In this document: one piece after another, positions 44,116-52,867 of the stretch
How positions within the stretch are numbered: position 1 is the stretch's first letter
How the letters are laid out: each line of letters opens with the position of its first letter
Assembly: GCA_027493445.1 (NCBI GenBank)
Contig: JAOSKU010000001.1
Coordinates: 1,701,314-1,765,313, forward strand
DNA length: 64,000 bases
Source: Thermoleophilia bacterium
GTDB taxonomy: Bacteria > Actinomycetota > Thermoleophilia > RBG-16-64-13
Direction of reading: 5' to 3'
Notes under the pieces: generated by a model
What the model saw: the letters and a program-made list of their open reading frames with translations, nothing else
The model's database searches: none
What the model was told of the DNA's origin: nothing
Made by a program: the position numbers and the translations under genes

Positions 44116-45963
44116 TCAGGCAAGATCGAGCTCCGCCCGCTTCTCGGCGGTGATGTTGCCCGCCTTGTCCCAACCGCGAAGCTGGTAGTACTCGGGGAGC
44201 ATCTCGGCAAGGTGGACCACCATGCCCTTGGCCGGGCCCTCCGGCATAGGCTCTTCCAGCATGCGCTTGGGCAGGGTGTCGTCCTCGGCGGTGAGGCCCG
44301 CCCGGCGGTTGAACAAGGTCTCAAGATTGAAGATCCGTTCCCCGGTCTTCATGAAGCCCGGGTAGCCTCCCATGTCGATACCGGTGGCCGCCTCGATGAG
44401 GGCGCGCATCTGATCCTCGTCCACCAGGAGGAAGAACATGAAGTTGCACATGCCGCAGGAGTCGATCATGCAGAACCAGTCCTGCACGTCCTTGACCAGC
44501 GGGGGCTTGTCGTCGTAGCGCAAGGGGTCGATGACCTCGAGGCCCCGGTCCTTGGTGATCCTCCAGTCCATGACCCCGTAAAGGTCGAGGTCCTGGGCCT
44601 CTCCCCGGATGTGGCAGGCCCCCCGGGGGCCGGTGGCGAAGCCCAGTCCCATTCCCTGCAGACCGCGGCCGTCGTAGCTCGGGAACTCCTGCTTCTTCAC
44701 TCCCATGAAGTACTCGGTGGTGCCGTACTTCTCGCCCATGCGGTAGGAGCCTTCGGCGAGCACGTCGCCGAAACCCTCACGCTTGGCGATCATCTCGGTG
44801 AGCTTGACCATGGCGTGGGCATCCCCGAACTCCAAGGGGAAACCGATGACTTCCTCCGGTAGGAGGCCCCGCTCGTACATCTCCATGGCACAGGCGATGG
44901 AGTTGCCGGTGGAGATGGTATCCATGCCTGCCCGGTTGCAGATGAAGTTGGCCTTGGATACGGCGGCAAGGTTGTCAACCCCGCAGTTCGAGCCGAACAT
45001 GCCGATGGTCTCGTACTCGGGGCCGAACCCGAAGCCGGCAAAGTCGGGGTCGGTCACCCGGGTGACTCGACCGCAGGCAACCGGGCAGCCCGGGCAGCCG
45101 ACACCCATGCGTTTCCTGACGGAAAGGGTGTCGGCTAGCGTCTCGCCACTGATCTTCTCGGTGTAGTCGTTGACCCCGGTCTGGAAGTTGCGGGTGGGCA
45201 GGACGCCGAACTCGTGCACGAGAGAAAGGACGCCGGGGGTGCCGGTCTGGTGGAACTCCTCCACGTACTCGTAGTCGAGCGTTGTGTACGCGGCTTCCAC
45301 CGCCTGGTAGAAGGCCTTGTGGTCGGCCACCTTGACGCCCTTTGTCCCCCGGACGGCCAACGCCTTGAGGTTCTTGGAGCCCATGACCGCTCCCACGCCC
45401 GAGCGACCCGCCGCCCGCCCGGCGTCGTTCATGACGCAGGCGTAGCGCACGAGCTTCTCCCCGGCGGGACCGATGCAGGCCACCTTGGCCCGGGCCGAGG
45501 TGGCGGCTTGGACGGCCTTCATGGTCTCTTCGGTGTCAAAGCCCCAGAGGCCTTCGGCGTCCCGAATCTCCACCTTGTCGTCCTCGATATAGAGGTAGAC
45601 GGGCTTCCTGGCCTTGCCTTCCAGGATCAGGAGGTCGTAGCCCGCGTACTTGAGACTGCAGGCGAAGTCGCCGGCGGCCGTCGAGTTGGCGATGGCTCCG
45701 GTGAGAGGCGACTTGGTCACCACCACGTAACGGTTGGCGGCCGGAGCGCCCGTGCCGGTCAGAGGGCCGGTCACGAAGAGGAGCTTGTTCTCAGGGCTGT
45801 AGGCGTCGATGGCGGGGTCGATCTCGTCGTAGAGGTACTTCACCCCCAGGCCGCGGCCTCCGATGTAATTCTTGGCCTTGTTCCGGTCGAGATCCTCGAC
45901 TGACACCTTGCCCTTGGAAAGATCGACGCGCAGCACTTTTCCAGTCCAGCCGTACATGGTCAT
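44116..45963 (-). CDS. aorB: Aldehyde oxidoreductase, large tungsten subunit, AorB-like (AOR 2)
   Basis: 615 residues from ATG 45963. The pterin-binding N-domain has FVTGPLTGTGAPAANRYVVVTKSPLTG (64-89), and the [4Fe-4S] ligands are Cys290, Cys293 and Cys297 with Cys506 in DSCGMC. It oxidises aldehydes to acids. It starts directly after the polyferredoxin stop, and the FAD subunit follows 63 bases on. This gene order is the best-supported AorABC-type set in the window. Confidence 0.93.
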   Translation of the reverse strand: MTMYGWTGKVLRVDLSKGKVSVEDLDRNKAKNYIGGRGLGVKYLYDEIDPAIDAYSPENKLLFVTGPLTGTGAPAANRYVVVTKSPLTGAIANSTAAGDFACSLKYAGYDLLILEGKARKPVYLYIEDDKVEIRDAEGLWGFDTEETMKAVQAATSARAKVACIGPAGEKLVRYACVMNDAGRAAGRSGVGAVMGSKNLKALAVRGTKGVKVADHKAFYQAVEAAYTTLDYEYVEEFHQTGTPGVLSLVHEFGVLPTRNFQTGVNDYTEKISGETLADTLSVRKRMGVGCPGCPVACGRVTRVTDPDFAGFGFGPEYETIGMFGSNCGVDNLAAVSKANFICNRAGMDTISTGNSIACAMEMYERGLLPEEVIGFPLEFGDAHAMVKLTEMIAKREGFGDVLAEGSYRMGEKYGTTEYFMGVKKQEFPSYDGRGLQGMGLGFATGPRGACHIRGEAQDLDLYGVMDWRITKDRGLEVIDPLRYDDKPPLVKDVQDWFCMIDSCGMCNFMFFLLVDEDQMRALIEAATGIDMGGYPGFMKTGERIFNLETLFNRRAGLTAEDDTLPKRMLEEPMPEGPAKGMVVHLAEMLPEYYQLRGWDKAGNITAEKRAELDLA

Positions 45964-46451
45964 TCAGGCCTCCTGGAGGTAGGCGGTGAGCAGGGTGTCG
46001 GCCACTCTCTGCTTGCGATCGAGGATGTCCTCCTCCATGTCGCGGAAAGAAAGGGCCCCCGGGCGCAGAACTTCACGCACTGGGGCACGCCGTTGCAGAG
46101 GTCGCACTTCTCGGCGACGCCCGACTCGCCGACAGCGATGGCGCCATACGGGCAGGCGAGCATGCACATCTTGCAGCCCACGCACTTCTCTTCCGACACG
46201 GTGACCACGGTGGCTCCCGAGAGGGCGTCCACCCCCTTGGTGATCGCACCCGCCGGGCAGATGCGGGCGCACCAGGGGTCCTCGCACTGCCGGCAGAGCA
46301 CGGGGATGGCGACCGCCTTATCCAGATAGAGGGTCTTGTGGATGCGGGCCCGCAGAGGGTTGAACTCCTGGTGGTGCTTGAAGGAGCACATGAGCTCACA
46401 GACCCCGCACCCGGTGCACTTGTCGATGTCGACGTTGATCATCTTGGTCAC
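45964..46451 (-). CDS. aorA: Polyferredoxin subunit, AorA-like (frameshifted)
   Basis: GTG 46451 lies behind AGGAGGA. Four [4Fe-4S] sites are visible: CTGCGVCELMC, CRQCEDPWCARICP, CVGCKMCMLACP and CDLCNGVPQCVKFC. The frame breaks at the five-C run 46056-46060. With one more base it ends GALSFRDMEEDILDRKQRVADTLLTAYLQEA and its stop lies directly before the aorB start. It carries electrons from the tungsten enzyme to the FAD subunit. About 162 residues. Confidence 0.82.
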
Positions 46452-46472
46452 GTGCCATCCTCCTGCTTTAGT

Positions 46473-46542
46473 AGGCCGTTGAAGAACGAAGCCCCGGCCG
46501 CCGGGCAGCACTGGGCGGCGAAGCGTCATTCTTCAACGGCCT
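46473..46542. repeat. Interspersed palindromic repeat, copy B
   Basis: A 70-base element with perfect terminal inverted repeats (14 bases, beginning AGGCCGTTGAAGAA) and a GC-rich middle. Its reverse strand begins with 29 bases identical to copy A at 37117. It lies between the MoaD-like gene and the AorA-like gene and could form a long hairpin in the transcript. Confidence 0.65.
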
Positions 46543-46606
46543 GTTGGACTTGCGTATGACGAATCTGGCTTCCTCTGATCGGTTTGCACGGCGCCCTCCT
46601 TTCTGG

Positions 46607-46898
46607 TCAACCCCCCGCCATGGGGGGACGACCGCCACCACATCGCCAGCCGTGACGGGGGTTCTGAGCCCGTCAAGAAGGCCGATGTTGCGTCCGTTGA
46701 CGAGCACGGTCATGTCGCTGCGCAAGGTCCCCGCCCCCGAAAAGACGCCCCGCGTCTTCTCGGGGGCGTCGCACACCAAGTCGAGCAGCTCCCCCACGTC
46801 GGCGACCCCCCGGCGTCGATCTCAAGCTCGCCCGCCCCGAAGAGCTTCTTGGTGGTGCTGAAGAAACGGACGGTGAGATAGTGGTCAGGTGGCGGCAT
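46607..46898 (-). CDS. MoaD/ThiS-like sulfur carrier (two frameshifts)
   Basis: ATG 46898. The product begins MPPPDHYLTVRFFSTTKKLFG, continues after one missing base in the six-C run 46806-46811 with VADVGELLDLVCD and VLVNGRNIGLLDG, and after a second missing base in the six-C run 46611-46616 ends PPWRGG. That gives 97 residues with the diglycine end needed for thiocarboxylate formation. It would supply sulfur for tungstopterin made for the AOR enzymes; AorD in Aromatoleum is also MoaD-like. Confidence 0.7.
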
Positions 46899-46900
46899 CG

Positions 46901-47374
46901 CTATCTCCGCCCCATGAAGGCGCGCACAGCCGCCGACCCGCGCTTCTTGCCTTGTGAGCACTCGTCGGAGTAGACATAGGTGAGCGCCCCCGGCTCGCAG
47001 AGCTTGACGCACTGCGGCTCGCCATCGCAGTAGTCGCACTTCGTGCTGACTCGGGCGATGGGGTCGTAGTGAGCGTGGCCGAACGGGCAGGCGACCGCAC
47101 AGGTCTTGCAGCCGATGCACCGGGAATCGTCGATGATCACCCGCCGGCTCTCTTCATCCCGATGGCAGGCCTTGGTCGGGCAGGCTTCGACGCAGGAGGG
47201 GGTTTCACAGTGATGGCAGGAGAGGGGCACGAACACATCATCATCGGCCCGGTAGACAGTGATGTGAGCCCGCTCCAGCTCGAAGGCGCCCGTATGAGCG
47301 ACGGAACAGCCAACCACGCACAGAAGACACCCATCGCACTTCTCCGGATCCACCATCAACACGCGCCCGTACAC
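46901..47374 (-). CDS. Four-cluster ferredoxin-like Fe-S subunit
   Basis: 157 residues. GTG 47374 starts just after the NrfD stop; ATG 47356 is also possible. The four clusters are CDGCLLCVVGC, CHHCETPSCVEACP, CIGCKTCAVACP and CDYCDGEPQCVKLC. It is the DMSO-reductase-subunit-B type. It sits downstream of the NrfD-like membrane protein and probably docks to it, moving electrons between the AOR 3 ferredoxin and the quinone pool. Confidence 0.9.
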   Translation of the reverse strand: MYGRVLMVDPEKCDGCLLCVVGCSVAHTGAFELERAHITVYRADDDVFVPLSCHHCETPSCVEACPTKACHRDEESRRVIIDDSRCIGCKTCAVACPFGHAHYDPIARVSTKCDYCDGEPQCVKLCEPGALTYVYSDECSQGKKRGSAAVRAFMGRR

Positions 47375-47378
47375 GGCT

Positions 47379-48539
47379 TCAGCACCGCCGGGCCATGACT
47401 TCGACCTCTCTCCGCAAACGAGGGTCGAGCGTATGCCGCGCTCGCCATTCGCCGAACCTGTACAGAGGAGGGCGTTCCTTGATCCCGATCCCGAGCACCG
47501 CCAGCCTGAGGATGAGGCCCCCGACAAGCACACCGAGAGCCGCGACAATGCCGGGAGCCTGCGAGGGGGCGAAGATGCTGGCGGTGTCAAGGAGTAGAGG
47601 CAGCGCCAGCGCACCGCCCACGACGCCTATCCAGAAGGGGTATCGCCACGGCCCGCGGAGCAGCATGGTGGCCGCCATCCGGTCTTCCGGTTCCGCCCCG
47701 ACCAGGGAGTGCACATAGAGTGCAAGCAGCAGGGCCTCGGCGACGATCAGGGCCGGTTCCAGAACCTCGATCGCCTGGACGAGGCTCTCCGCCGATGCCG
47801 GGTCTGCACCCAGGCCACCGGCGACAGATGACCCGAGCAGGACTCCCATGGAACCGGCCGAGAGAGCCGAAGCCAGGAACAGGAATGGAAGCCACGGCGT
47901 GTTCCAGGCGGGGATGAACCTCATCGACCGCAGCAAGATGCCGGTGTAGAAAGCGGTGCCGAGAGCGGCCGCAACGGCAATGGCCTCCACCACATGCCAA
48001 AGAACCAAGGTCGAGACCCTTGACTGCGGGGCGAAGACCGCCACGGCCGCGACGACCCCGCCCGTGACAATGAAGGTGAGGAGGATGCTGAATCCTCGGG
48101 CCATCCACGATGTCCTCGGGTTCCTGCCCGCGGTGAAGAAAAGGAACCAGTTCCGACCGAGGTCGAAGACGAGCAGCGAGGCGCCGGCGGCGGCCACCAG
48201 GGGCCCCCAGAGGACAAGGGCCTTAGGCCAATCCCAGACCGGGCCGCCCCCGAGGCTGCCGTGGGGAGCGGAAAGGCCGAACCCCAGCCACTCGAGGATC
48301 ACCGCGACGGCAAAGGCGCCCGCCCCCAGTCCCCCGAGATACAGGTAGCCCGCGATCGCTCGTCCCCACGAATGCTGCGGCTCCGCGGGGTACGGGCCGG
48401 CCGCGGCTCTGGTGCCGGCCAGAAGCCGCCGGCAGCGGGCCGCCAGGTCCTCGACCTCTTCGATCGGCGGCGGGCCGTGGACGCAGGGCACCGGATTGCC
48501 CGCCCTCTCAAGATCGATGTGTTCGCCGGCGATCGCCAT
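47379..48539 (-). CDS. NrfD/PsrC-like membrane quinol-binding subunit
   Basis: 386 residues with eight to nine membrane helices, the first after an extended N-terminus of about 55 residues (GYLYLGGLGAGAFAVAVILEW). TSWMARGFSILLTF near 145 and other segments match NrfD/PsrC, the membrane partner of Fe-S subunits in many molybdenum and tungsten enzymes. It would connect AOR 3 to menaquinone. It is placed directly between the AOR 3 gene and the second polyferredoxin. Confidence 0.88.
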   Translation of the reverse strand: MAIAGEHIDLERAGNPVPCVHGPPPIEEVEDLAARCRRLLAGTRAAAGPYPAEPQHSWGRAIAGYLYLGGLGAGAFAVAVILEWLGFGLSAPHGSLGGGPVWDWPKALVLWGPLVAAAGASLLVFDLGRNWFLFFTAGRNPRTSWMARGFSILLTFIVTGGVVAAVAVFAPQSRVSTLVLWHVVEAIAVAAALGTAFYTGILLRSMRFIPAWNTPWLPFLFLASALSAGSMGVLLGSSVAGGLGADPASAESLVQAIEVLEPALIVAEALLLALYVHSLVGAEPEDRMAATMLLRGPWRYPFWIGVVGGALALPLLLDTASIFAPSQAPGIVAALGVLVGGLILRLAVLGIGIKERPPLYRFGEWRARHTLDPRLRREVEVMARRC

Positions 48540-48550
48540 GTCACCCCACG

Positions 48551-50686
48551 TCAGGCGGAGGCCGCCTTCTCGACTTCCGGGGCGCGCTTCTCGACGTCCT
48601 CGGCCGCCTCTGACTTCGCCGCTCCCCGGGCACGCCTCTCCTCCTCATCCATGAGGATGTGGGCCAGAGAGGGATCCTTCATGGCCGCGGCGGTTTCGCT
48701 CTCGCTTCGCTCCGGGAGCATGTCCAGAGAGGCCAGATCCTGCGCCACGTCCTCCAAGCCGTACTCCTGCAGCGTCTCCTTGTAGGGGATGCCGGTGGCC
48801 AGATCCCAACCGCGGATGAGGTAGTACTCGCTCTTCATCCGTTCGAGGCCTTCCCGGCTGGTGCCGAGCTTGCCTTTCCAGTAGCCGTGGGCCACCTTCT
48901 TGTCGAACTCCTTCTCCGGGATGGTGTCGTTCTCGCGGCGACGGCCCATCTTGCATTCCAGCGCCCGCTCCAGATTGCGCATGCGCAGCGAGGCGGTGAC
49001 GAGCTCCTCCGGTTCCACCTTGCGCCCCAGGCCGGCGGAGAGGGCTTTGGCGTAGTGCGGCGCGTCGATGTACATGTACAGGAACTTGGTGTGCCACTTG
49101 CAGGTCCCGACCGTGTCGGGCAGGCCGATGGTCATACCCATGTCGTGAACCAAGGCGGCCTTGCCCTTGTAACCCTCGGGATCGGCCGCCTCGGGCGTGC
49201 CTCCCAGCCTCAGGCCCTCAGCCTGTTCACTCTCGGTGTACGCCTGTTTCGTGGCCTCGTCCCAGATCGGGTAGACAGGCGCCGAGACGATGAGGAACTC
49301 GCTCATGTCCAGGTCGGAGATGAGGTCCGAGCGGCGACCGACCGAGTAGGCCAGCGCCTGGCCGTGGAACCGCCCCACGATGCCGTACATGGGGTTGTTG
49401 TTGACCTGCATGGCGTGGTAGTAGGTGCTCTTCCCGCCGCGCTTCTCGAGCGGGACCTTGGCGTCCATGTAGTCGGCGGCCGCTTTCATGCCCTGAGCGA
49501 GGTTGTCCCCGAAGCCCCGGCGATGGACGATGTCCCAGAAGATGCCCTCGATAGCCTCGCGGTTGCCCCACTCCATCCTGTAGCCGCCCGTGATCGACTC
49601 GTCGATGATGCCGAGCTCCCAGAGCGTCATCAGCCACTGCAGAATCGTGGCCACCGACGTGTTGTCAAGGCCCTGCTTGTGGCACTGCATGACCATCTGG
49701 TACCAGAACCGCTCGTCGTAGTTCCGCAGCTCGGCGCCCAGCTGTGGATACAGCTCGCAGGAGATGATGGTCGCGCCCACACCGGGCACGTTGTAGGCTT
49801 CCATGCAGTGCACCGGACAGCCGGTGCAGCCGGTGCGCTTGTAGCCGTACCGCTTCCAGAAAGCGCTGTAGTCGAACTTGTCGTCGAACGAGGGCGCGGT
49901 GTCGTGCGCGTCCCCGCCGCACTCGATGCCGCAGCGGACATAGGCCAGCTCGTCGGCCAGCAGGCCGATCTCGTGATACTCGGCATAGGCCTCGGTCCCG
50001 CGGATGTGCAGGTGAGCCTCCGCGCACGCCTCGAGGAAGGCCTCCGGGTCTGCGACCGCCACGCCCTTGGTACCACGCACCACGATGGCCTTGCAGTTCT
50101 TGGAGCCCATGACTGCGCCGATCCCCGTGCGCGAGCCGGAGTTGCCTATGTTGGAATGAATCGAGGCGAAGGTGACCTGGTTCTCGCCCCCCGGACCTAT
50201 GGAGACGATCTTGTAGTTCGGATTGTTCAGGTCCGCGCGGATGGCCGCTTGCGCCTCGTAGTTGGGCAGACCCCAGTACGGCCCGGCGTCACGGATCTCG
50301 ACCCTGTCGTTGCGGATGTAGACGTAGACCGGGTGAGGGGACCTGCCCTCCAGGACCACGTGGTCCCAGCCCGCGTTCTTGAGCTCCGCCGACCAATCGC
50401 CGCCAAAGCTGCAGTCGCCGATGAGGCTGGTGACCGGCGACTTGCACATCACGTCGGTCCGGCTGCAGCCGGGGAAGGTGGTGCCGGTGAGCGGGCCGGT
50501 GCCGAACGTCACGATGTTCTCGGGGCCGAGCGGGTCGGTGGTGCCATCGACCGCCTCGTAGAGCAAGCGGGCATTGGTGCCCCGGGCGCCCACGTACTTG
50601 GTCGCGTAGCGCTCGGTCGGGACGATCTGGACGTCGCCGCTGGTGAGATCGACCCGCAGGATCTTGCCGCCGTAAAGATACGACAT
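48551..50686 (-). CDS. Aldehyde oxidoreductase-family protein, extended (AOR 3)
   Basis: 711 residues from ATG 50686 behind AGGAGGA. FGTGPLTGTTFPGCSRTDVMCKSP lies at 61-84. The iron-sulfur ligands are Cys287, Cys290 and Cys294, with Cys529 in DTVGTC. It is about 100 residues longer than AOR 2; the last 60 residues are acidic and Ala/Glu-rich. The clade could be aldehyde oxidoreductase or a relative such as the class II benzoyl-CoA reductase active-site subunit BamB. The partners here (two polyferredoxins and NrfD) suggest that it works at the membrane. Confidence 0.9.
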   Translation of the reverse strand: MSYLYGGKILRVDLTSGDVQIVPTERYATKYVGARGTNARLLYEAVDGTTDPLGPENIVTFGTGPLTGTTFPGCSRTDVMCKSPVTSLIGDCSFGGDWSAELKNAGWDHVVLEGRSPHPVYVYIRNDRVEIRDAGPYWGLPNYEAQAAIRADLNNPNYKIVSIGPGGENQVTFASIHSNIGNSGSRTGIGAVMGSKNCKAIVVRGTKGVAVADPEAFLEACAEAHLHIRGTEAYAEYHEIGLLADELAYVRCGIECGGDAHDTAPSFDDKFDYSAFWKRYGYKRTGCTGCPVHCMEAYNVPGVGATIISCELYPQLGAELRNYDERFWYQMVMQCHKQGLDNTSVATILQWLMTLWELGIIDESITGGYRMEWGNREAIEGIFWDIVHRRGFGDNLAQGMKAAADYMDAKVPLEKRGGKSTYYHAMQVNNNPMYGIVGRFHGQALAYSVGRRSDLISDLDMSEFLIVSAPVYPIWDEATKQAYTESEQAEGLRLGGTPEAADPEGYKGKAALVHDMGMTIGLPDTVGTCKWHTKFLYMYIDAPHYAKALSAGLGRKVEPEELVTASLRMRNLERALECKMGRRRENDTIPEKEFDKKVAHGYWKGKLGTSREGLERMKSEYYLIRGWDLATGIPYKETLQEYGLEDVAQDLASLDMLPERSESETAAAMKDPSLAHILMDEEERRARGAAKSEAAEDVEKRAPEVEKAASA

Positions 50687-50711
50687 CGCTGCTTCCTCCT
50701 TAGGCAGGCGA

Positions 50712-51281
50712 CTAGACGGTGCCCCGGGCGCTGGCCGCGCGCAGGTGCTCCAGGTACGTGTCCACCATGTCCCGCTTGCGGGTCATGCTCTCTTCCTCAG
50801 CGGCTACGAACTTGATGGCTTCCTGGGAGCAGAACTTCACGCAGGTCGGATCGCCATCGCAGAGGTCGCATTTCTCGGACTTTCCCGTACGTGGATCGAC
50901 GGAGGGAGCCCCGAACGGGCAAACCTGCACGCAGGTGCGACACCCCAGGCACGCGTCGTGGTCGACCACCACCGCGTAGGTCTCCTGATTGCGACTCAGA
51001 GCTCCCGCCGGGCACATCGCCATGCAAAGCGGATCCTCGCACTGCTGGCAGACGACCGGCACGGTGGTGATGATGTTGTCCTTCTGCGAGCGCACCACGT
51101 GGATCCGCGCGCGCGCCGGGTTCACCTCTCCGAAGTTCTTCAGCGAACAGAAGAGCTCGCAGGTACGGCAGCCGGTACACTTCTCGGGTTCGACCAGAAG
51201 CCGCCCATGCTCCGGCACCTCCTCCCGGCCCTCGGCGCAGACGATCTTCAAGCTCGCGTCGATCACACCCGTACCAGCCAC
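50712..51281 (-). CDS. Four-cluster polyferredoxin next to AOR 3
   Basis: 189 residues from GTG 51281. After a 30-residue N-terminus come CTGCRTCELFC, CQQCEDPLCMAMCP, CLGCRTCVQVCP and CDLCDGDPTCVKFC. It is similar to the AorA-like protein at 45964 in spacing and ends with a similar helix (DMVDTYLEHLRAA). It is the first gene of the operon and probably takes electrons from AOR 3. Confidence 0.92.
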   Translation of the reverse strand: MAGTGVIDASLKIVCAEGREEVPEHGRLLVEPEKCTGCRTCELFCSLKNFGEVNPARARIHVVRSQKDNIITTVPVVCQQCEDPLCMAMCPAGALSRNQETYAVVVDHDACLGCRTCVQVCPFGAPSVDPRTGKSEKCDLCDGDPTCVKFCSQEAIKFVAAEEESMTRKRDMVDTYLEHLRAASARGTV

Positions 51282-51428
51282 GGATCACCACCCCCGCATG
51301 ACGCCTCGACTCCAATCGCCAAAGGGACACGTCGATATGGGGCACGAAAAGCGTGCGTGTACTGCCGTGGCGCTGCCCCCCTGGCTGATTCGACTCTATC
51401 GTTTCCTCAATCGGGGCGCGAGGTAGTA

Positions 51429-51464
51429 AAATGGCGGGTAAACAGTAGGTTTTATCTACCATTT
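51429..51464. promoter_or_regulatory. Inverted repeat between the AOR 3 operon and the PAS-LuxR gene
   Basis: The left arm (51429-51442, AAATGGCGGGTAAA) and right arm (51451-51464, TTTATCTACCATTT) match at 11 of 14 positions with only transitions, over an eight-base centre. It is centred about 165 bases before the AOR operon and 180 before the regulator gene and is the obvious binding site candidate for the PAS-LuxR protein. No gene occupies 51282-51626. Confidence 0.5.
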
Positions 51465-51626
51465 CCCGGAGGCAACCCTGAGAGAGGCCTTGGGGGCGGA
51501 TCGGAGGCGAAACTGGAAGGGAAGAAGGACGAAACAACGAACCACAACCGCTCGGAGGAAGACAGTGGCGCTGAGAACCATCGTCTAGACGACGTTCGCG
51601 ACCTCACACGTCCCCGGCCCGGCCGC

Positions 51627-52799
51627 GTGCAGGGGCGAGGACAGCGGCTACGTGCCCTGATCGACACCCTGTTCGATGCCTACTATGACTGGGACATTCA
51701 ACACGGGACGGTCGACTTCTCGGCCCAGCTCGGCACCTTTCTTGGAATCGCGCCCGGCCGCCTCGGCACCATTGCGGCTTGGGCCGAGCGCATCCATCCC
51801 GACGACCGAGACAGCTCCTTGAGCAGGCTCTATGAAGCCGTCCGGGAGGCGAAGGTCTACGTCGATGAATACCGCATGCGGCGGGCGGACGGCACCTACG
51901 CTCTGATACGAGACCGGGGCGTCCCCTTGCAGGATGAGGCCGGGCGCCCGGTTCACGTGGTAGGCGTCATGCGCGACGCAACCCTCGAGCGCGAGGCGGA
52001 GCAGGCCCTTCGCGAGTCGGCCGAGCTCTACCACACCCTGTTCGAGCTGGCCGTCAATCCGGCCTTTCATGTCGATCAAGACGGGCAGTACGTGAACACC
52101 AACCATGCGGGGGCCTCGTTCCTGGAATCAACCAGGGAGGAGCTCGTGGGGCAGACGATCGCAACTCACTGGGCAGGGGAGGCGCTCGAGGGCATGCGGG
52201 CTGTGCTCTCCGACGGGCAATCAGCCATGAGACTCGATGCGGAAGCGCGGGTCAACGGTTCGACAAAGGCGGCCATCCTGACCCTGGTCCCCTGTCGCGT
52301 GGGGGGCAACCTGGCCTGCTTCGTGCTCGCCACCGACATCACCGAGCGCCAGAGGCTGGCGCGGACTCTGGAAGAGAGCAATATCGCTCTGCGAGTGGTC
52401 CTGGAGCAACGGAACCGCTCTCGCGAAGAACTGGAGCGGACCATCGCGGCCAACGTGGAAAGCGTCGTGCTGCCTCTTCTGACCCGGGTCTCCGCCCGAA
52501 TCGCGGGTACGCCCGAAGCCATCCTTCTCGACACGGCCGTGCAGAATCTGCAGGAGATCGCTCGTCCATTCGCTCCGGGTCTGGACTCCGGGGAAAGCGG
52601 GAGGCTCACACCCCGCGAGCGAGAGATTGCCAATCTCATCCGGGCGGGACAATCGACAGCCGAGATAGCCCGGGCGCTCTACATCTCGCCCGACACGGTG
52701 GCCTTCCACAGGAAGAACCTCAGGAGGAAGTTGAGGCTGGACACGCGCGGGACGAGACTTGCGTCCTACCTGGCGGGCCGCCAGGCCGACCGGCGGTGA
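51627..52799 (+). CDS. PAS-domain LuxR-type transcriptional regulator
   Basis: About 390 residues. No ATG lies before the first PAS domain; GTG 51627 is the best start but has a weak ribosome site, and a CTG at 51513 behind GGAGG is an alternative. PAS domain 1 covers about 8-120 (YRMRRADGTYALIRDRG is its PAC part), PAS domain 2 about 128-245, then a helical linker, then a C-terminal LuxR HTH (LTPREREIANLIRAGQSTAEIARAL, near 325-350). It is not preceded by a kinase. It probably senses a small molecule or redox state and controls the divergent AOR operon. Confidence 0.82.
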   Translation: MQGRGQRLRALIDTLFDAYYDWDIQHGTVDFSAQLGTFLGIAPGRLGTIAAWAERIHPDDRDSSLSRLYEAVREAKVYVDEYRMRRADGTYALIRDRGVPLQDEAGRPVHVVGVMRDATLEREAEQALRESAELYHTLFELAVNPAFHVDQDGQYVNTNHAGASFLESTREELVGQTIATHWAGEALEGMRAVLSDGQSAMRLDAEARVNGSTKAAILTLVPCRVGGNLACFVLATDITERQRLARTLEESNIALRVVLEQRNRSREELERTIAANVESVVLPLLTRVSARIAGTPEAILLDTAVQNLQEIARPFAPGLDSGESGRLTPREREIANLIRAGQSTAEIARALYISPDTVAFHRKNLRRKLRLDTRGTRLASYLAGRQADRR

Positions 52800-52867
52800 A
52801 GAAACCGAGTAGGAAGCACTTTGTTCAAACCCCGCTCCGCCGGCGACCGCCCTGGACGGCCTGCCTT

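Noticed and set aside
48659..50815. 718-codon plus-strand frame opposite AOR 3
   Set aside because: Same reason: high GC at third positions keeps the opposite strand open; no domain or ribosome site supports it.
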